Assembly: GCA_025531455.1 (NCBI GenBank)
Contig: JAMYHL010000008.1
Coordinates: forward strand, 829,160 to 893,159
Direction: 5' to 3'
DNA from: Apiotrichum sp. Y4204
Lineage: Eukaryota > Basidiomycota > Tremellomycetes > Trichosporonales > Trichosporonaceae
Length of the DNA: 64,000 bases
Below the pieces are notes generated by a model. That model was not told the origin of the DNA, did no database searches, and saw nothing but the letters and a program-made list of their open reading frames with translations. A program made the position numbers and the translations under genes. Below, one piece after another: positions 1-11,671 of this stretch (its first letter is position 1; the number at the start of each line of letters is the position of its first letter).

Positions 1-3000
1 CCGAGCTCGCAGCCCGGCTCGGGCGCAGCGACCCCCGTGCCCGCCGAGGACGGGCTCAAGCTCAACATCGACATTCCGTCGAAGAAGAAGAAGTGAGTAC
101 TGTGCTCTGGGAGCTGGTAGTGCATACAGTCTTATCAGCTCTTCTTCCAACCTCTAGTCTAGACGCTGATAACAGCCTGCCCAAACGCTCGGCGCCGATC
201 CCCCCACCGCTCGCTACCAGCTCTGGACAGTCGACGCCGCAGCTCGTTGAGAAGGCGCCTTCATCGAAGCCCGAATCCACCCCAGCAGCGACTGCCACTC
301 CTGGCACTACGGCCACGGCTACCTCGACTCCGTCTGTTCCTCCCACCGCTGCTCCTATCACTGCTCCCAAGACTGCTTCTACAGCTGCTCCTGCCGCTCA
401 ACCCACACTCGCTTCCTTCCCGACCCCGCCAGCTGGCTCGCCTGCCCCGTCTGCTGACTCGTCCGCCCCGCTAGCTGAGGTTCCGCCTGCGTCACATCCT
501 CCACCGCGCTCCCCAACACCTCCTGCTGATGCGGCTACGATGGCAGCATTGGAGGAGAAGACCCCGCCCGCCGGGCATGCCTCGCGTGAGTTCTCCGGTT
601 CTACTGGTTATTGACTCCAGCCCGCCCCGGCCCCGCTAGCACAGGCAGCGACACTGACACGCCCCGGGAGCGCAAGGTATGTGGAGGTGGAGCACTTTGT
701 TTAGATGTCATACTCACCCGCAGACGCTGCGCGAGCGCCTTCAACAGTCCCTTGGGACGAGGTTCCGGACAGTCGAGGAGTACCGTCTTGACCAGAGCGA
801 CGCGTACGAGGTGCACTGGAAGCGGTGGGGTCCGTATCTCTCCGAGCGCCAGTGGGGTACCGTTCGCGAGGACTACAGTGCGAACGGCGATGCGTGGAAC
901 TCGTTCCCCTTCGACGTGTCCAAAAGCCGCGCGTACCGCTGGGGTGAGGACGGTATGGCTGGTATCTCGGACAACCACCAGCGGCTGTGTTTCTCCATGG
1001 CGCTGTGGAACGGCAAGGACGACATTCTCAAGGAGCGTCTCTTTGGCTTGACAGGCGAGCAAGGAAATCACGGCGAGGACTGCAAGGAGCTGTACTACTA
1101 CCTCGACTCGACCCCAACACACTCGTACATGAAGTACCTCTACAAGTATCCCCAGGCCGCGTATCCTTATAAGCAGTTGCTCGACGAGAACCGCAACCGC
1201 TCGCGTGAGGTGGGGGAGTTCGAGCTCATGGACACGGGTATTCTCGACGACGACCGCTACTGGGATGTGTTTGTCGAGTACGCCAAGGATGAGGAGGACC
1301 CCAACTCGATCTCGATCCGCATCACCGCGTACAACCGCGGTCCTGACGCGGCGGACCTGCACATCCTCCCCCACTTGTGGTTCCGCAACACCTGGTCGTG
1401 GGCAAAGGAAATGCCCAAGAACCGCCCCGAGATGCGCGAAGTTGCCGACGGCGTGGTCGAGGCCGTGCACGAGGACTTTACAACGCGTCTCTATTGTCTT
1501 CCCAGCCCTGCGCCGGCTGCGCCGACCGGCGGTGGCGTGGTACTCGTCGACGGTCCCAGCGTTGTGCCCAAGATGCTGTTCACCGAAAACGAGACCAACT
1601 TTGAGCGTCTGTACGGCGGCAAGAACCGCACCCCGTACACCAAGGATGCGTTCCACGACTATGTCATCCCGTCCCACCGTCCCAAGCCCCCTTGCACCGA
1701 AGCCATGGAGGTCGAGGAGACTGGGGAGGACAAGCTTGCCGAGGAGTCGGTCGTCGACCCGCCCCACGCGTCGTGCTACCCCGCCGAGGCCTTTGTCAAC
1801 CCCGACCAGAAGGGTACCAAGTCCGCGGCGCACTATGTGTTCAACAATGTGCCCGGAAATGGTGGATGCGTTGTCGTGCGCCTCAAGCTCACCCCGAACT
1901 CGCCGCGCGAAGATGCCGCTATTCTCGACGAGGAGCTCTTTGACAACACCATCGAGGACCGCCGCGTTGACTCGGATGAGTTCTACGGCCGCATGGCGCA
2001 TCAGCACCTTGGCGAGGACCTCAAGAACATCATGCGCCAGGCTCTTGCCGGAATGCTCTGGACCAAGCAGTACTACCAGTTCATCCACAAGGAGTGGATG
2101 GAAGGCGACCCCGGTCAGCCGCCCCCGCCACCGGAGCGTAAGTGGGTGCGCAACCGCGAGTGGCGTCATCTGTACATCAACGACATTCTTTCCATGCCCG
2201 ACAAATGGGAGTACCCGTGGTTCGCCACCTGGGACACGGCGTTCCACTGTATCCCCCTTGCCATGGTCGACCCGACCTTTGCCAAGAAGCAGCTGGATCT
2301 CATGACCCGCGAGTGGTACATGAAGCCCGACGGCGCCCTGCCAGCGTATGAGTGGAACTTCTCCGATACCAACCCGCCAGTGCACTGTTGGGCAACGCTG
2401 CGTGTGTTCAAGCTTGAGCGCCGTTGGTTTGGTCGCGAGGACCTCGACTTCCTCGAGAGGGTGTTCCAGAAGCTCCTGCTCAACTTCACGTGGTGGGTGA
2501 ACCGCAAGGACAGCGACGGCGCAAATGTCTTCGAGGGTGGCTTCCTCGGACTCGACAACATTGGTCCTTTCAACCGTTCCGAGCCTCTGCCGATGGGCGG
2601 CTCGCTCCGCCAGGCGGACGGAACCAGCTGGATGGCGTTCTACTCGCTCAACATGCTGTCCGTTGCCCTCGAGCTGGCCAAGCACAACCCGACGTACGAG
2701 GACATTGCGTCCAAGTTCTTTGAACACTTCCTGTACATTGCCGACGCGATGACTTACCCCGCTGGCAACGAGCAGAAGCTCTCGCTGTGGGACGACGACG
2801 AGGGCTTGTACTTTGACGCCATCCAGTGGGGCTTTGGCAACTCGCAGCTCCTCCCAGTCCGCTCCATGGTGAGCTTGACGCCGCTGTACGGCACCTTGGT
2901 CATTGAGCCTGGTGTCCTAAAGCGCTTCCCAGGCTTCAAGAAGCGCCTTGACTGGTTCATTGCGAACCGCCCGGACATTTCTGCCCGTAACGTGGCCAAC

Positions 3001-3888
3001 ATGGCGAAACGTGGTCGTGGCGACCGTCTTCTTCTTGCCCTGGCGTCCAAGGAGCGCCTGACACGCATTCTGGAGAAGATGCTCAACGAGGACGAGTTCC
3101 TCTCCGACTACGGTATCCGCTCGATGTCGCGCCACCACCTGGACCATCCCTTCGAGATGCAGGTCGGCGACAACAAGGTCAGCGTCGGCTACTGGCCCGG
3201 CGACTCCAAGTCGGGCATGTTTGGCGGCAACTCGAACTGGCGTGGACCCATCTGGCTCGCGGTGAACTTGCTCCTGATTGAGAGGTGAGTAGTTGTGCGT
3301 ATAAAGAGCTAACAGCCAGTTTGCAGCGATTCCACCAGTTCTACGGCGACTCCGTCCAGGTTGAGTGCCCTGTGGGCAGTGGTGACGTGAGTGGAGCTGC
3401 GGAAGTTGCACAGAACAGTGAAGACTAACCCTACAGTACTTGAACCTCGCCGGATGTGCGCAGGAGATCCAGCACCGTCTGATCCACATCTTCGCTCGTG
3501 ATGAGACCGGGCGTCGTGCCGTCAACGGCGGCAGCACCAAGCTGGACAACGACCCGCACTTCCGCGACTACCTGCAGTTCTACGAAGTAAGCCACAGTCC
3601 CTCTGATCTATCTGACATCAGTTCTTCCACGGTGACTCTGGCGCTGGCCTCGGCGCCTCGCACCAAACGGGTTGGACGGGTCTTGTCGCGTACCTCATCC
3701 AGCGTACTGGCGAGTTCTGCCGCCTGCCCAAGACCCCGCGCACGCCGCGCAGCATCTCGCGCCACTACTTCGACGAGGAGCTCAACACGCCGTACACGGC
3801 GAGCAGCGAGTGGTCCGGCCCGTCATCGGCCGCGCCGCCTACCTCTGCGCACACCGAGTGGGACGAGCCCGAGCCTGATGAGCTGTAG
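1..3888 (+). CDS. GH63-like alpha-glucosidase family protein (5' end outside window)
   Basis: The 3' part of a gene with seven visible exons: 1-92, 158-585, 621-676, 724-3284, 3320-3386, 3437-3586 and 3622-3888, giving 1,206 visible residues. The first ~190 residues are Pro/Ala/Ser/Thr-rich and probably disordered. From about residue 193 the protein matches the large fungal glycoside hydrolase family 63 / MGH1-like (alpha/alpha)6-barrel group, with segments [36 protein letters not shown] (about 737) and NSNWRGPIW (about 1028). Family members cleave alpha-glucosidic bonds, but this branch is poorly characterised, so the substrate is unknown. No signal peptide can be judged because the start is missing. 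Introns at 586-620, 3285-3319 and 3587-3621 are each exactly 35 nt. The acceptor of the first intron could also be at 175 rather than 157; both keep frame. Confidence is high for family and exons, lower for the joined N-terminal region. Confidence 0.85.
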
Positions 3889-4771
3889 TGGAGTAGAGGG
3901 GGAGGCAAAAGTATTGATTGTAGCTTGAGTAGGGTTTTGGCCGTGCGACCTTTAGAGACTGAGGACTGAATGACGGAACTTGCCTGTGCAGGAGCGTTCG
4001 AGAGGCCGTGCATTCTGCGTACATAGCATCGTCATCAGAACGATCCATCCTGATACTGCTGATCGTGACATGCATAGAACGACGGGATCGAGGATATCCT
4101 GCAGTCACCTGATGATGCATAGCGCTGTGCTGATAACGACAAGCGAGCAAGCCATAATGCCGGTGCCAAGCCAGGGTCCTGCTGGAATACAGGATTCCAA
4201 TGCATAAACCCCACCGGGTCATCGCTGGGAGGGATCTCATCTCAGCCCAACAGAGTCCAGCCGCGCCAGTCGACTGCGCCGCGGCCTGCTGCGAAGTCCT
4301 ATGAATCCGTGAATCCACCGCACGCAGGGACTCCACATGGCAGCCGACTGCGGACCGGTGGCCCCGTAGCCATGGAATTCTGATCATGGATCAGTCGCCG
4401 AAACATGGGCACCTGGGCGGCCATGGGCGGCATGGGCGGCGATGACTGATGCGGCGCCGGCGCGCCGAGGCAGTGCCAGATGCGTGCTGCGTTTCTGCGT
4501 TTCTGGGTGCTGCGTTCTGCTGAGAGCGGGAACCCGGGACGACGGACGCGACGCATGCGTGCGTGCCGGCCAGCAAAAGAATAAACGCAGATGCGAGTGG
4601 AGTGCGCAGCGAAGAGATGCTTGGCTGGCTGGGCACTGGCGCTGTGCGCTGTGTCCCCAATGTTGCCGCCCACAAAGGGATGAGAGCGTTTGATTCAGTT
4701 GGTGGCCAGAATAAACACCCCTCCCCACCACTTTTTTTTCCTTTCATCCATCCATCCATTCATCGCCACCC
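3889..4771. other. Intergenic region, no gene seen
   Basis: No frame here shows family similarity or a consistent exon structure. The last ~70 bases before the next start hold a T-run and a CATC-type pyrimidine-rich leader, consistent with a promoter and 5' UTR for the CYSTM gene. Confidence 0.5.
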
Positions 4772-5975
4772 ATGTCGGCCAAGGACGTGAGTACATGTGC
4801 CATGTGCGCTGCTAGACCTGTGCTGACGCCAGTTTTACCACGGCGGGTACGTATCGCGAGGATTGCGGGCCGCAAGTAGAGTTGGGGCCGCTGCGTGCTG
4901 CGCCGAGCCACTCGGTGGCCCCTGGTCATATCTCGGAGTCGCCTCGCGTCGCGTTGCATCCATCCACCCCCTGTCTCTACCGCGTCGCCGCAAATGCCAA
5001 CATCGCACGCGGCATGCGGTATGCCGCATGTGGACGGTTGCGTCAGCCTTGTCGGTGGATCGCGGAGAGGCACGGTCGATTCCAGCCCACCGGCTTGACG
5101 CACGGTGCAGACCATCGCTGCTACTCCATTACTGCGAGTGGCGGCGGTGATGTGCGACGAGAACGCTCTACTCATCAGCCCTGCGGTGCACGGTGCAGAA
5201 CTGGCCGTGCATAGATGGCCATGACAGGGGGCTTTGGGCACGCGGTTTATTCCTTCTTGGGAAGAGTCTTCAGCCAGACTTCCGCGCGGACCGTGCGACC
5301 GGGCTGGAGGTCTGGAGGCGCAGACGCTGCAACTCCGACCTGAAGGATCTAGATGTGGATGTGCACCCCCGCACATTACAGATCTTTGCTAACCACCAGA
5401 GGACCCCCGAACAACGGCTACGGCGGCGGACCAGGCTACGGCGGACCGGGCTACGGCCCGCCGCAGGGCCAGGGAGGCTACTACCCCCCGCCCCCGCAGC
5501 AGTCGTACCAGCAGCCCGGACAGTAGTGAGTCTCGAGTGATGCGAGTGAAGGAGTGGAGTGGTAGTGGGAACTGCTCGCATTACGATCAGTTATCACAAC
5601 TGCCCCACCTAGTCAGCGCTTCTCTCTTCTTATCCCGCGCTCACACCCAGCTACCCCCAGCCGCAGCCGCAGCCGGTGTACGTCCAGCAGCAGCCGCAAC
5701 AGCAGAACTCGGGCCCCGGATGCTGCGGCTCGTGCTGCGCCGCTTGTGCCGCCGGTGAGTACAAAGTCGGGAGGTTGAGGCGACGGCGCCGCAATGAGAT
5801 TAATCTCTCACCGTCGGCGATGCACGGTGGCCGCGCTCAAAATAGTGGCTTTCGGCTGTGATTCCGGGCTGCAATATCCGCTCACAACCCAATCGCCCTC
5901 CTGCCTCTAACCATTCTCAATTGCACGCTAACGCCAGCCGTCTGCTGCTGCTGTGCCGCCGACGCGCTCTGCTAA
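4772..5975 (+). CDS. Small Cys-rich tail membrane protein (CYSTM type)
   Basis: Five exons (4772-4786, 4833-4846, 5400-5525, 5651-5754, 5938-5975) encode about 98 residues. The N-terminal two thirds is rich in Gly, Pro, Tyr and Gln (NGYGGGPGYGG, then Q/P-rich). The last ~22 residues, GCCGSCCAACAAAVCCCCAA followed by DALC, form the cysteine-rich tail typical of the CYSTM family. That family comprises short stress-associated proteins thought to sit in the plasma membrane through the Cys-rich segment. The Cys-rich tail is split by an intron between the two cysteine clusters and stays in frame on splicing. The second intron (4847-5399) is 553 nt, long for this window, so an unseen exon inside it is possible. 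Function beyond membrane association is unknown. Confidence 0.75.
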
Positions 5976-6508
5976 GCGCTTCTCACCCGGTACGACGTGT
6001 ACATGAGTCTTGACCGCCGCCGCAGCGGTGCTGGCTGGCTGTGTCGTTCATTTCGGCTTTCATCTGTCTACCCGTATCCGTTCTCCTGCCTGCTTATTTG
6101 TTTGCCTTTGTTCTGTAGTCCACGCCGCGCCGCAGATTACGCCGGCGCGCGTGTCCTGTTTATTCGTAGATTGGTGATGATACCATATGCCTTCGCCGCG
6201 TGTATGGCGACGCCTCAACTGACAAGATCGTGCAAACTCAAAATCTTTGCTCGCTGTTGCAATCTGTACTCCTCCTCTCTGTGACAGTGCTCCACAACCC
6301 ACAACCACACCCTCAACCATCTCAGTTGGCACGAGTGCATCCCGTGCCTGCACGGTCGTCAGATGGACGCCGAGCCGCCTACTACTGGGCCCCTGCTATT
6401 GCGCAGCGGCCGCCTTGTACTTGCGCCTCCGCCTCACCTCCTCCACTTTCCTGCCACACCCACTTCTTCGCATCGCCCGTGATGGTAATTTCCACTCCAC
6501 ACGCCCAA
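5976..6508. other. Convergent 3' flanks, no gene seen
   Basis: The space between the ends of the CYSTM gene (+) and the Pbp1-like gene (-). I see only short, unsupported frames; it presumably holds both 3' UTRs. Confidence 0.5.
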
Positions 6509-9378
6509 CTACGCCGACGCCTCGTACGGCTGCGGCGGCCCTCCCGGTCCACCCTGCGGAGGCAATGCCTGCTGGAAGTGGGGCTGGGGCGGCGTCGGCT
6601 GACCCTGGAACGACATCTGCGGCTGCACTACCAGAGTCAGCGATGAGCCTTTTCTGTACTCACTCTGCGGCGCCTGGTGGCCCTGCATCTGCTGCGGGTA
6701 GAACATTGGTCCTGGTCCGGGCCGGCCTGGGCCATTGGGGTGGAAGTGCAACATCTGGGGAGGGACAAATTGGGTGCCGGGCGGCATGCCGTTTGCAAAG
6801 TACATCGGCACTGGGGGTTAGTCTGCGCCTGGAAATGGTGTACTCTTAACTTACTGCCGTTCGGGCCGTGCTGTGGAGGCTGGCCAAGGTGGGGCGATCC
6901 CATCTGCGGCGGCATGAAGCCCGGGCCGGGAGAGAACATGGGCCCCATCATACCGCTCTGCATGGGAGGCATACCTGGCTGGTAGCGGTAGAAGAGGTTG
7001 GGAGGCACGTTCTGGATCATGGGCGGGGGCCCGGGGTGCGGCGATGTCTGCTCGTCGCCGTCAAAGCCCGGCTGCATGGCTGCCATCTGGTGGAGGGGCA
7101 CGTTGTGCAGGGCAACGGACGAGCGGCGGCCAGTGTACGGCCACTGGAGGGGAATGGTGGTGGCGGGGGGAACCTGGCCGTGCTTGAAGGGGCTAAAGTC
7201 GGTGCGTGGGTCGACTGTTATCCTCTTAGGCGGACCGTCGCGGTAGAAGGGGTTCTTGGGGGAAGCCGACGCGGCAGCGGGGCCAGCAGCGGAGGGACCC
7301 GCGGGGGTGCCCGTCGCGGGGAGCTTGGCAGAGGTCGAAGCGGGGGACGTGACCGCGGACGATCCGGGCTGGAAGGCCGCTGCAGAAGGGTTGGGCTTGA
7401 AGACAAATGCCGAGGCATTCGGGTTTAGCTTCGCAGCCGAGTGAACCGAGGCGTTGGAGGGAGTGGGGGAGGTGACAAGGGGAATGTTCTGTGCAGCCGT
7501 CTCAGGAACGGGGACGGCGGGTGGCACGCGTTTGCGGAAGGGCGGGATCTCGGGGATCTTCATCGGGATCTTCTTGATACCCGCTGGCTTGCCGGGCTCG
7601 GGAGAGAGAGCAGCGCTGGACGAAGCGGCGGGCGACTTGGAGGCCACCACAGCGGCCTTCTTGCGTTCCTGCGCCTCGTGCAGCGACTTTTCAGCCTTGG
7701 CCTCAATCTCCTTCTGCTTGATCTCGTCCTTGGACAGGATGGGGAGAATGTCCTTGGGGATGGGAAGCGGCACTTTGAACTTTGACTGCCACGACTTGAG
7801 GTCGGCGAGCACGTGAGCCCTCTCATTCTTTGCCATCGACTGCTTGCGGGCCTGGGCACGTTCGCGCTCAGACTCGACAAACTGGCGCGCGGAGTCCAGA
7901 ACAGCGCCGATCGGAGCCTTGCTCATCGGCGTGGTGGCCGAGCCAGTGTCCCTCTCGGCGGCGTGAGCGTTTGCCTGCTGAGGAGGAACGGACGAGGTGC
8001 TGCGAGCCATAGTCGTTGCGGCGACGGGAGGGGCAGGGCCAAGGGAGGCAATGGCGGGGTCAATGACGACTGCATCGCCCGAGTGGCGAGACGACAGAAC
8101 AGGAGGAGCGGGAGAAGGCGAGGAGGAGGGAGCGGCCACAAGGACAGGAGGAGTGGGGAGGGGCGCAATGGTGTTGGGCGGGACGGGCGACGGAGCAGTC
8201 TTGCCGTTGCTCTTAGTGTCGACCGCCGGAAGCTCCTTGGAAGCAGGTCCCTTGGGGGTTTCCTTGGACGCGTCCTTTGGAGCCTCCTGCTTCGGAATCT
8301 CCTTGGCGGCCAGCTTGGGAGTGAGCCTGGGCGAGTCCTTGGCACCGTCCTTGCGGGGGGCACCAGTGGCAGTCTTGCGGGCACCAGGGGGCACATAGGC
8401 ACCCTGACCGCGCACGACGCCCGAGTACTTCTCCTCGTCGTCTTTGTTGTCCCCAGGAACCGTCTGGCCACGCTCCTCGGCAACGTGCGCATTGCTCGAC
8501 GTTTTGGACATGATCTCGGCGGCAAGGCGGTCGGCATTGCGCTCACGCTTCTTGTAGTCAGAGGCGTTACGGTCGAGCTTGGTGGTGTAAATCTCTTCGT
8601 CATAATCGGTCTTCGCGCCGAAAAGGCGTGTGTTGGTCTCAAACTGATCCCACGGCGTCGAGCTCGATCCCATACCGAAAGTGAGAGCATCGCGAACGGC
8701 CTGCGCAGAGACAGGAGTGGCGCCGTTGGGGCCGGCCGGGCGCTCCTCTTCGGGCGCAGACCACGGCTTGAGCTCGCGCTCGGCGTTGCGGGAAGAAGCC
8801 GAAATGTCCGTGTCCGTTTGGAAGCCTGTGTGGCGGTGTCAGTAGTGCGACTGATGGGGGTTCTGAGCCTCTTCACCTCTCGGCTTGTCTGGTAACGCAC
8901 CCTTGCCAGCCTTGTCGTCCACCTTGTTTCTGGATATCAGTAGTTGTTGAGACCTAGCACACGGAAGCTACTCACGAAATGGCATTCGAGTTGGCGTTGC
9001 GGGACGCATAGCCAGCAGAGCCGGGCGGGCCACCGCGCCACGAACCGCGTCTGGGGGTGAGCATGGATGGTGGCAAGTGGAGGCGGGGGTGGGGAAGGCA
9101 GGAAGGTGGGGGAATGGAACAGCCAACAATCAACGCGGAGCGCGAAGTGCGGAGCGTCAATACCACACGGAAGTGGTGATAATGGAGACACACGCTCGGG
9201 AGGCGTCGGAATGCGGCATCAACGGCGCGAAGCCGACATCAAGTTGACAGTGTCGGCGCGTTCCCTTCATCTCCGGGCCTTCTTCCAGACCTGATTCCAT
9301 GATTTGTACGCACCTCATAGAGTCGCCGCCGACGGGGCTACCCCGCGCCCCGCGCCCACGTCCGCGCATCGATGTCAT
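6509..9378 (-). CDS. Ataxin-2/Pbp1-like protein with LsmAD and PAM2-like motif
   Basis: Six exons (9378-9314, 9050-8976, 8929-8901, 8825-6855, 6810-6664, 6627-6509) give about 801 residues. The start MTSMRGRGRGARGS opens an RGG-type segment. Residues ~60-175 carry the ataxin-2 block: FQTDTDIS, then the LsmAD domain with WDQFETNTRLFG and TDYDEEIYTTKLDR. Around residue 519, KLNPNASAFVFKP fits a PAM2 motif, which binds the MLLE domain of poly(A)-binding protein. The rest is Pro/Ala/Ser-rich, with a Pro/Gln/Met-rich C-terminus. Family members bind Pab1 and act in mRNA polyadenylation, translation control and stress granules. No Sm/Lsm fold is visible upstream of FQTDTDIS, where ataxin-2 proteins normally have it. 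The 5' leader may contain a ~1.1 kb intron. Family assignment is firm; the N-terminal exons are inferred from splice signals. Confidence 0.82.
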
Positions 9379-11671
9379 TCTCGGTCGTTACGAAATGATG
9401 GTGGTCTGATGTTAGTCACAGGTTGGTTGAGGTGGAGGTGGTGGCAGAACAAGCGGAGGTGTTGGGAACGTAATGTTAGTGCAGACAGGGAGGGAATGGG
9501 GAGAGTGATGGATGGTGAAGGGGAAGAATAGAGAAACGGTGGTACTGTGGGGGGCGCCGCGGATTGTAATGTTGAGACACAGGTCAAGGAACAATCAATG
9601 AGAGACAGTTGCGACACGACACACACAGCCACCACCTGCGACCTGGACATGGCATTGGACGACGCAGATGAGAAGCATGGCGGGCGCTCTGGGCATCACG
9701 AGCGGGCAACAGAGCACCGCCGTCGATGAGGTTCTCAAGGTCCAAGCCCGAGCGCGCGCTCGCTCCCGGTCCCCCGCCGCGACGACACATGGACACACGG
9801 ACCCGACCGGATGGACTTGGCCTGGGGAACCAAATTGGTGGATCCAAGCCCTTGGGGTCTGGGGGCCACGAAGGAATGAGCGCAGCACGAACGCACAATG
9901 CACAGCGCACAGCGCAAGAACGCAGAACGCAACGCAGAGCGCAGGACGCAGATGCAGAGCGCTGAGCCCGCTCGAAGCAGATGGACGATCAGACAGAGCC
10001 GCGCAGCATATGCAACGCCGCATTCGACTAGCGTGCCCGGGCACCGGGGCTAACCCAGTCGCGTTCCCGCAGCCTATCGCATCCGAACGCGAGCTGCAAC
10101 CCGACCGCCGTTATCCCGGATGCGCAGCGACGTCGCCGTGTCGCGTGCCTAGACCGCTGAGAGTTGGAGTGGCGGGTGTGCGGAGCCGGAGGAACGAGGG
10201 CACGCGACCGCCGAGCAAGTGATAGCAACACGGACACAGTCTAGCATCCGCCAGCTGAACAGCTCACGGTCGCACACGCCGAGCAAGTCCTGACCTGTGT
10301 GCATAGTATCGCGCGCGCGGACCCATCTCCGGACTCGGCAGCGGCGGCGCAGCGTTGATCGGTGGCACGGTACGGCGACAGCCGCAGTGTGCGACCATCA
10401 CCGATAACCAGCTCCCCAGCAGCGCCCGACCAGAACGTTTGCGTGACGCCGTGACGCGCCGCGAAGCCACGACGTTCTGCTCTGCCTTCCCCCACAGTCT
10501 TTCTCTACTCTCCTCCCTTATCTCAGCTCGGTACTCACGGAATCGCTGACGCGCAGCGCAAGTTCACGTTGGTCGGCGCGGGGTCGCGGGAACCGGCGGG
10601 CGAATTGGGGAATACGCGCGAGGGTGGTCGCGGGCGGTGGGTGGTCGCGGGTCGCGGGTCACAAATCGCCGCGAATCGAAGGTCGCGAGAGTCGCGAGTC
10701 GATAGCTCGATAGTCGAGGCGGGTCGACTAGACGGCAAGGCGGGACGCGGCGTGCACTCTTTAGCGGTGCTGCTCGTCCTTATCCTGCTGAGCGGGAGAT
10801 GTAAGGGGGGGCGAGGGGGGTGCGGTCGGCGGTGCTAGTGTCCACCGGAGTCGCTTGATGGAGCGGAGACCGGAGACGAGTGTCGATGATGATGATGATG
10901 GCTGGCTGCGAGCATGCGAGCATGCGAGCGGAGCAGGGAGGGGCAGGGGGCAGTCGACGAGCGCCGGCCAGCGAGGCCCAGCCAGCCCAGCGAGCAGCGC
11001 GACGGCCACACTGCACACAGTCTCACAAGCCACACGCCACAAGCTACCCGGGGAAGGGCAGAGAGCGGAATCAAATCTGATCCCACCAGGAGTCTAAGAG
11101 TCTGGTAGTTGTGCAAGCCAGTCCGAGGGGCCCCCGCTTGACCCGCGGCGCTTGGATGGCCATGCAATGCCATGCAATTGCCACCCAGCTAACAACTGAT
11201 GTCCCTCACTGCCAGGCTGACGGCATTTTTCATTGGACCACGTTCTGTGGCATGTGCAAAGCACACACGAGTGCAACAAGAATGTCTCAAGTCTCGGCCC
11301 AATGCCACCACTCCCTGCAGAAACATCCTCGCTCTTCCCTGCGGCAGCGGGCCGCAACAGCAGCCAAGAGGCGAGCACACACGAGCTCCGGTCGGGGCAT
11401 GCATACAGACAAGTGACAGTGGATGCGAGTAGTGAAGTGAAGGGGGTGGAGAGGGGAGGGGAACGAGTGGAAGAATGAGATAGAGAGATAGGTAAGGGGA
11501 GAGAGATATAAGAGGGGCGTCCAGGGAACTGGGAATACGATAGGTTGGGTTGGCGGGGGGTGCAAGTACAATGGAAGGGGTATTGGCTACCGACATCAGT
11601 GGTACTGACAACTACCTGGCGCCCAGCGGCGCCGATTACAATCAGTGAGAGAAGAATCGCTACTGCTCCGA
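9379..11671. other. Long leader/intergenic region upstream of the Pbp1-like gene
   Basis: No protein-coding gene is supported. On the minus strand a strong donor (GTGAGTACC) sits at 10538 and a branch-plus-acceptor (GACTAACATCAG) ends at 9406, just before the Pbp1-like start at 9378. A spliced non-coding 5' exon around 10540-10850 is therefore plausible. About 10621-10730 is rich in TCGCG-type repeats. 11094-11671 lies beyond the 3' end of the deaminase-fusion gene. Confidence 0.45.
9406..10538 (-). promoter_or_regulatory. Possible 1.13 kb intron in the 5' leader of the Pbp1-like gene
   Basis: Minus-strand donor GTGAGTACC at 10538 and acceptor GACTAACATCAG ending at 9406, 27 nt before the start codon. 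This is based on splice signals only; there is no transcript evidence and extra non-coding exons inside are possible. Confidence 0.3.

Noticed and set aside
601..2727. 708-codon open frame on the minus strand across the GH63 gene
   Set aside because: It is the antisense shadow of the GC-rich GH63 exon; the plus-strand frame has clear family motifs.
7813..8895. 360-codon plus-strand frame across the Pbp1-like gene
   Set aside because: Low-complexity Arg/Gly/Ser translation opposite the LsmAD exon; no independent support.
9595..10044. 149-codon minus-strand Cys/Arg-rich frame upstream of the Pbp1-like gene
   Set aside because: Composition is typical of random GC-rich frames and it would lie inside the putative leader intron.
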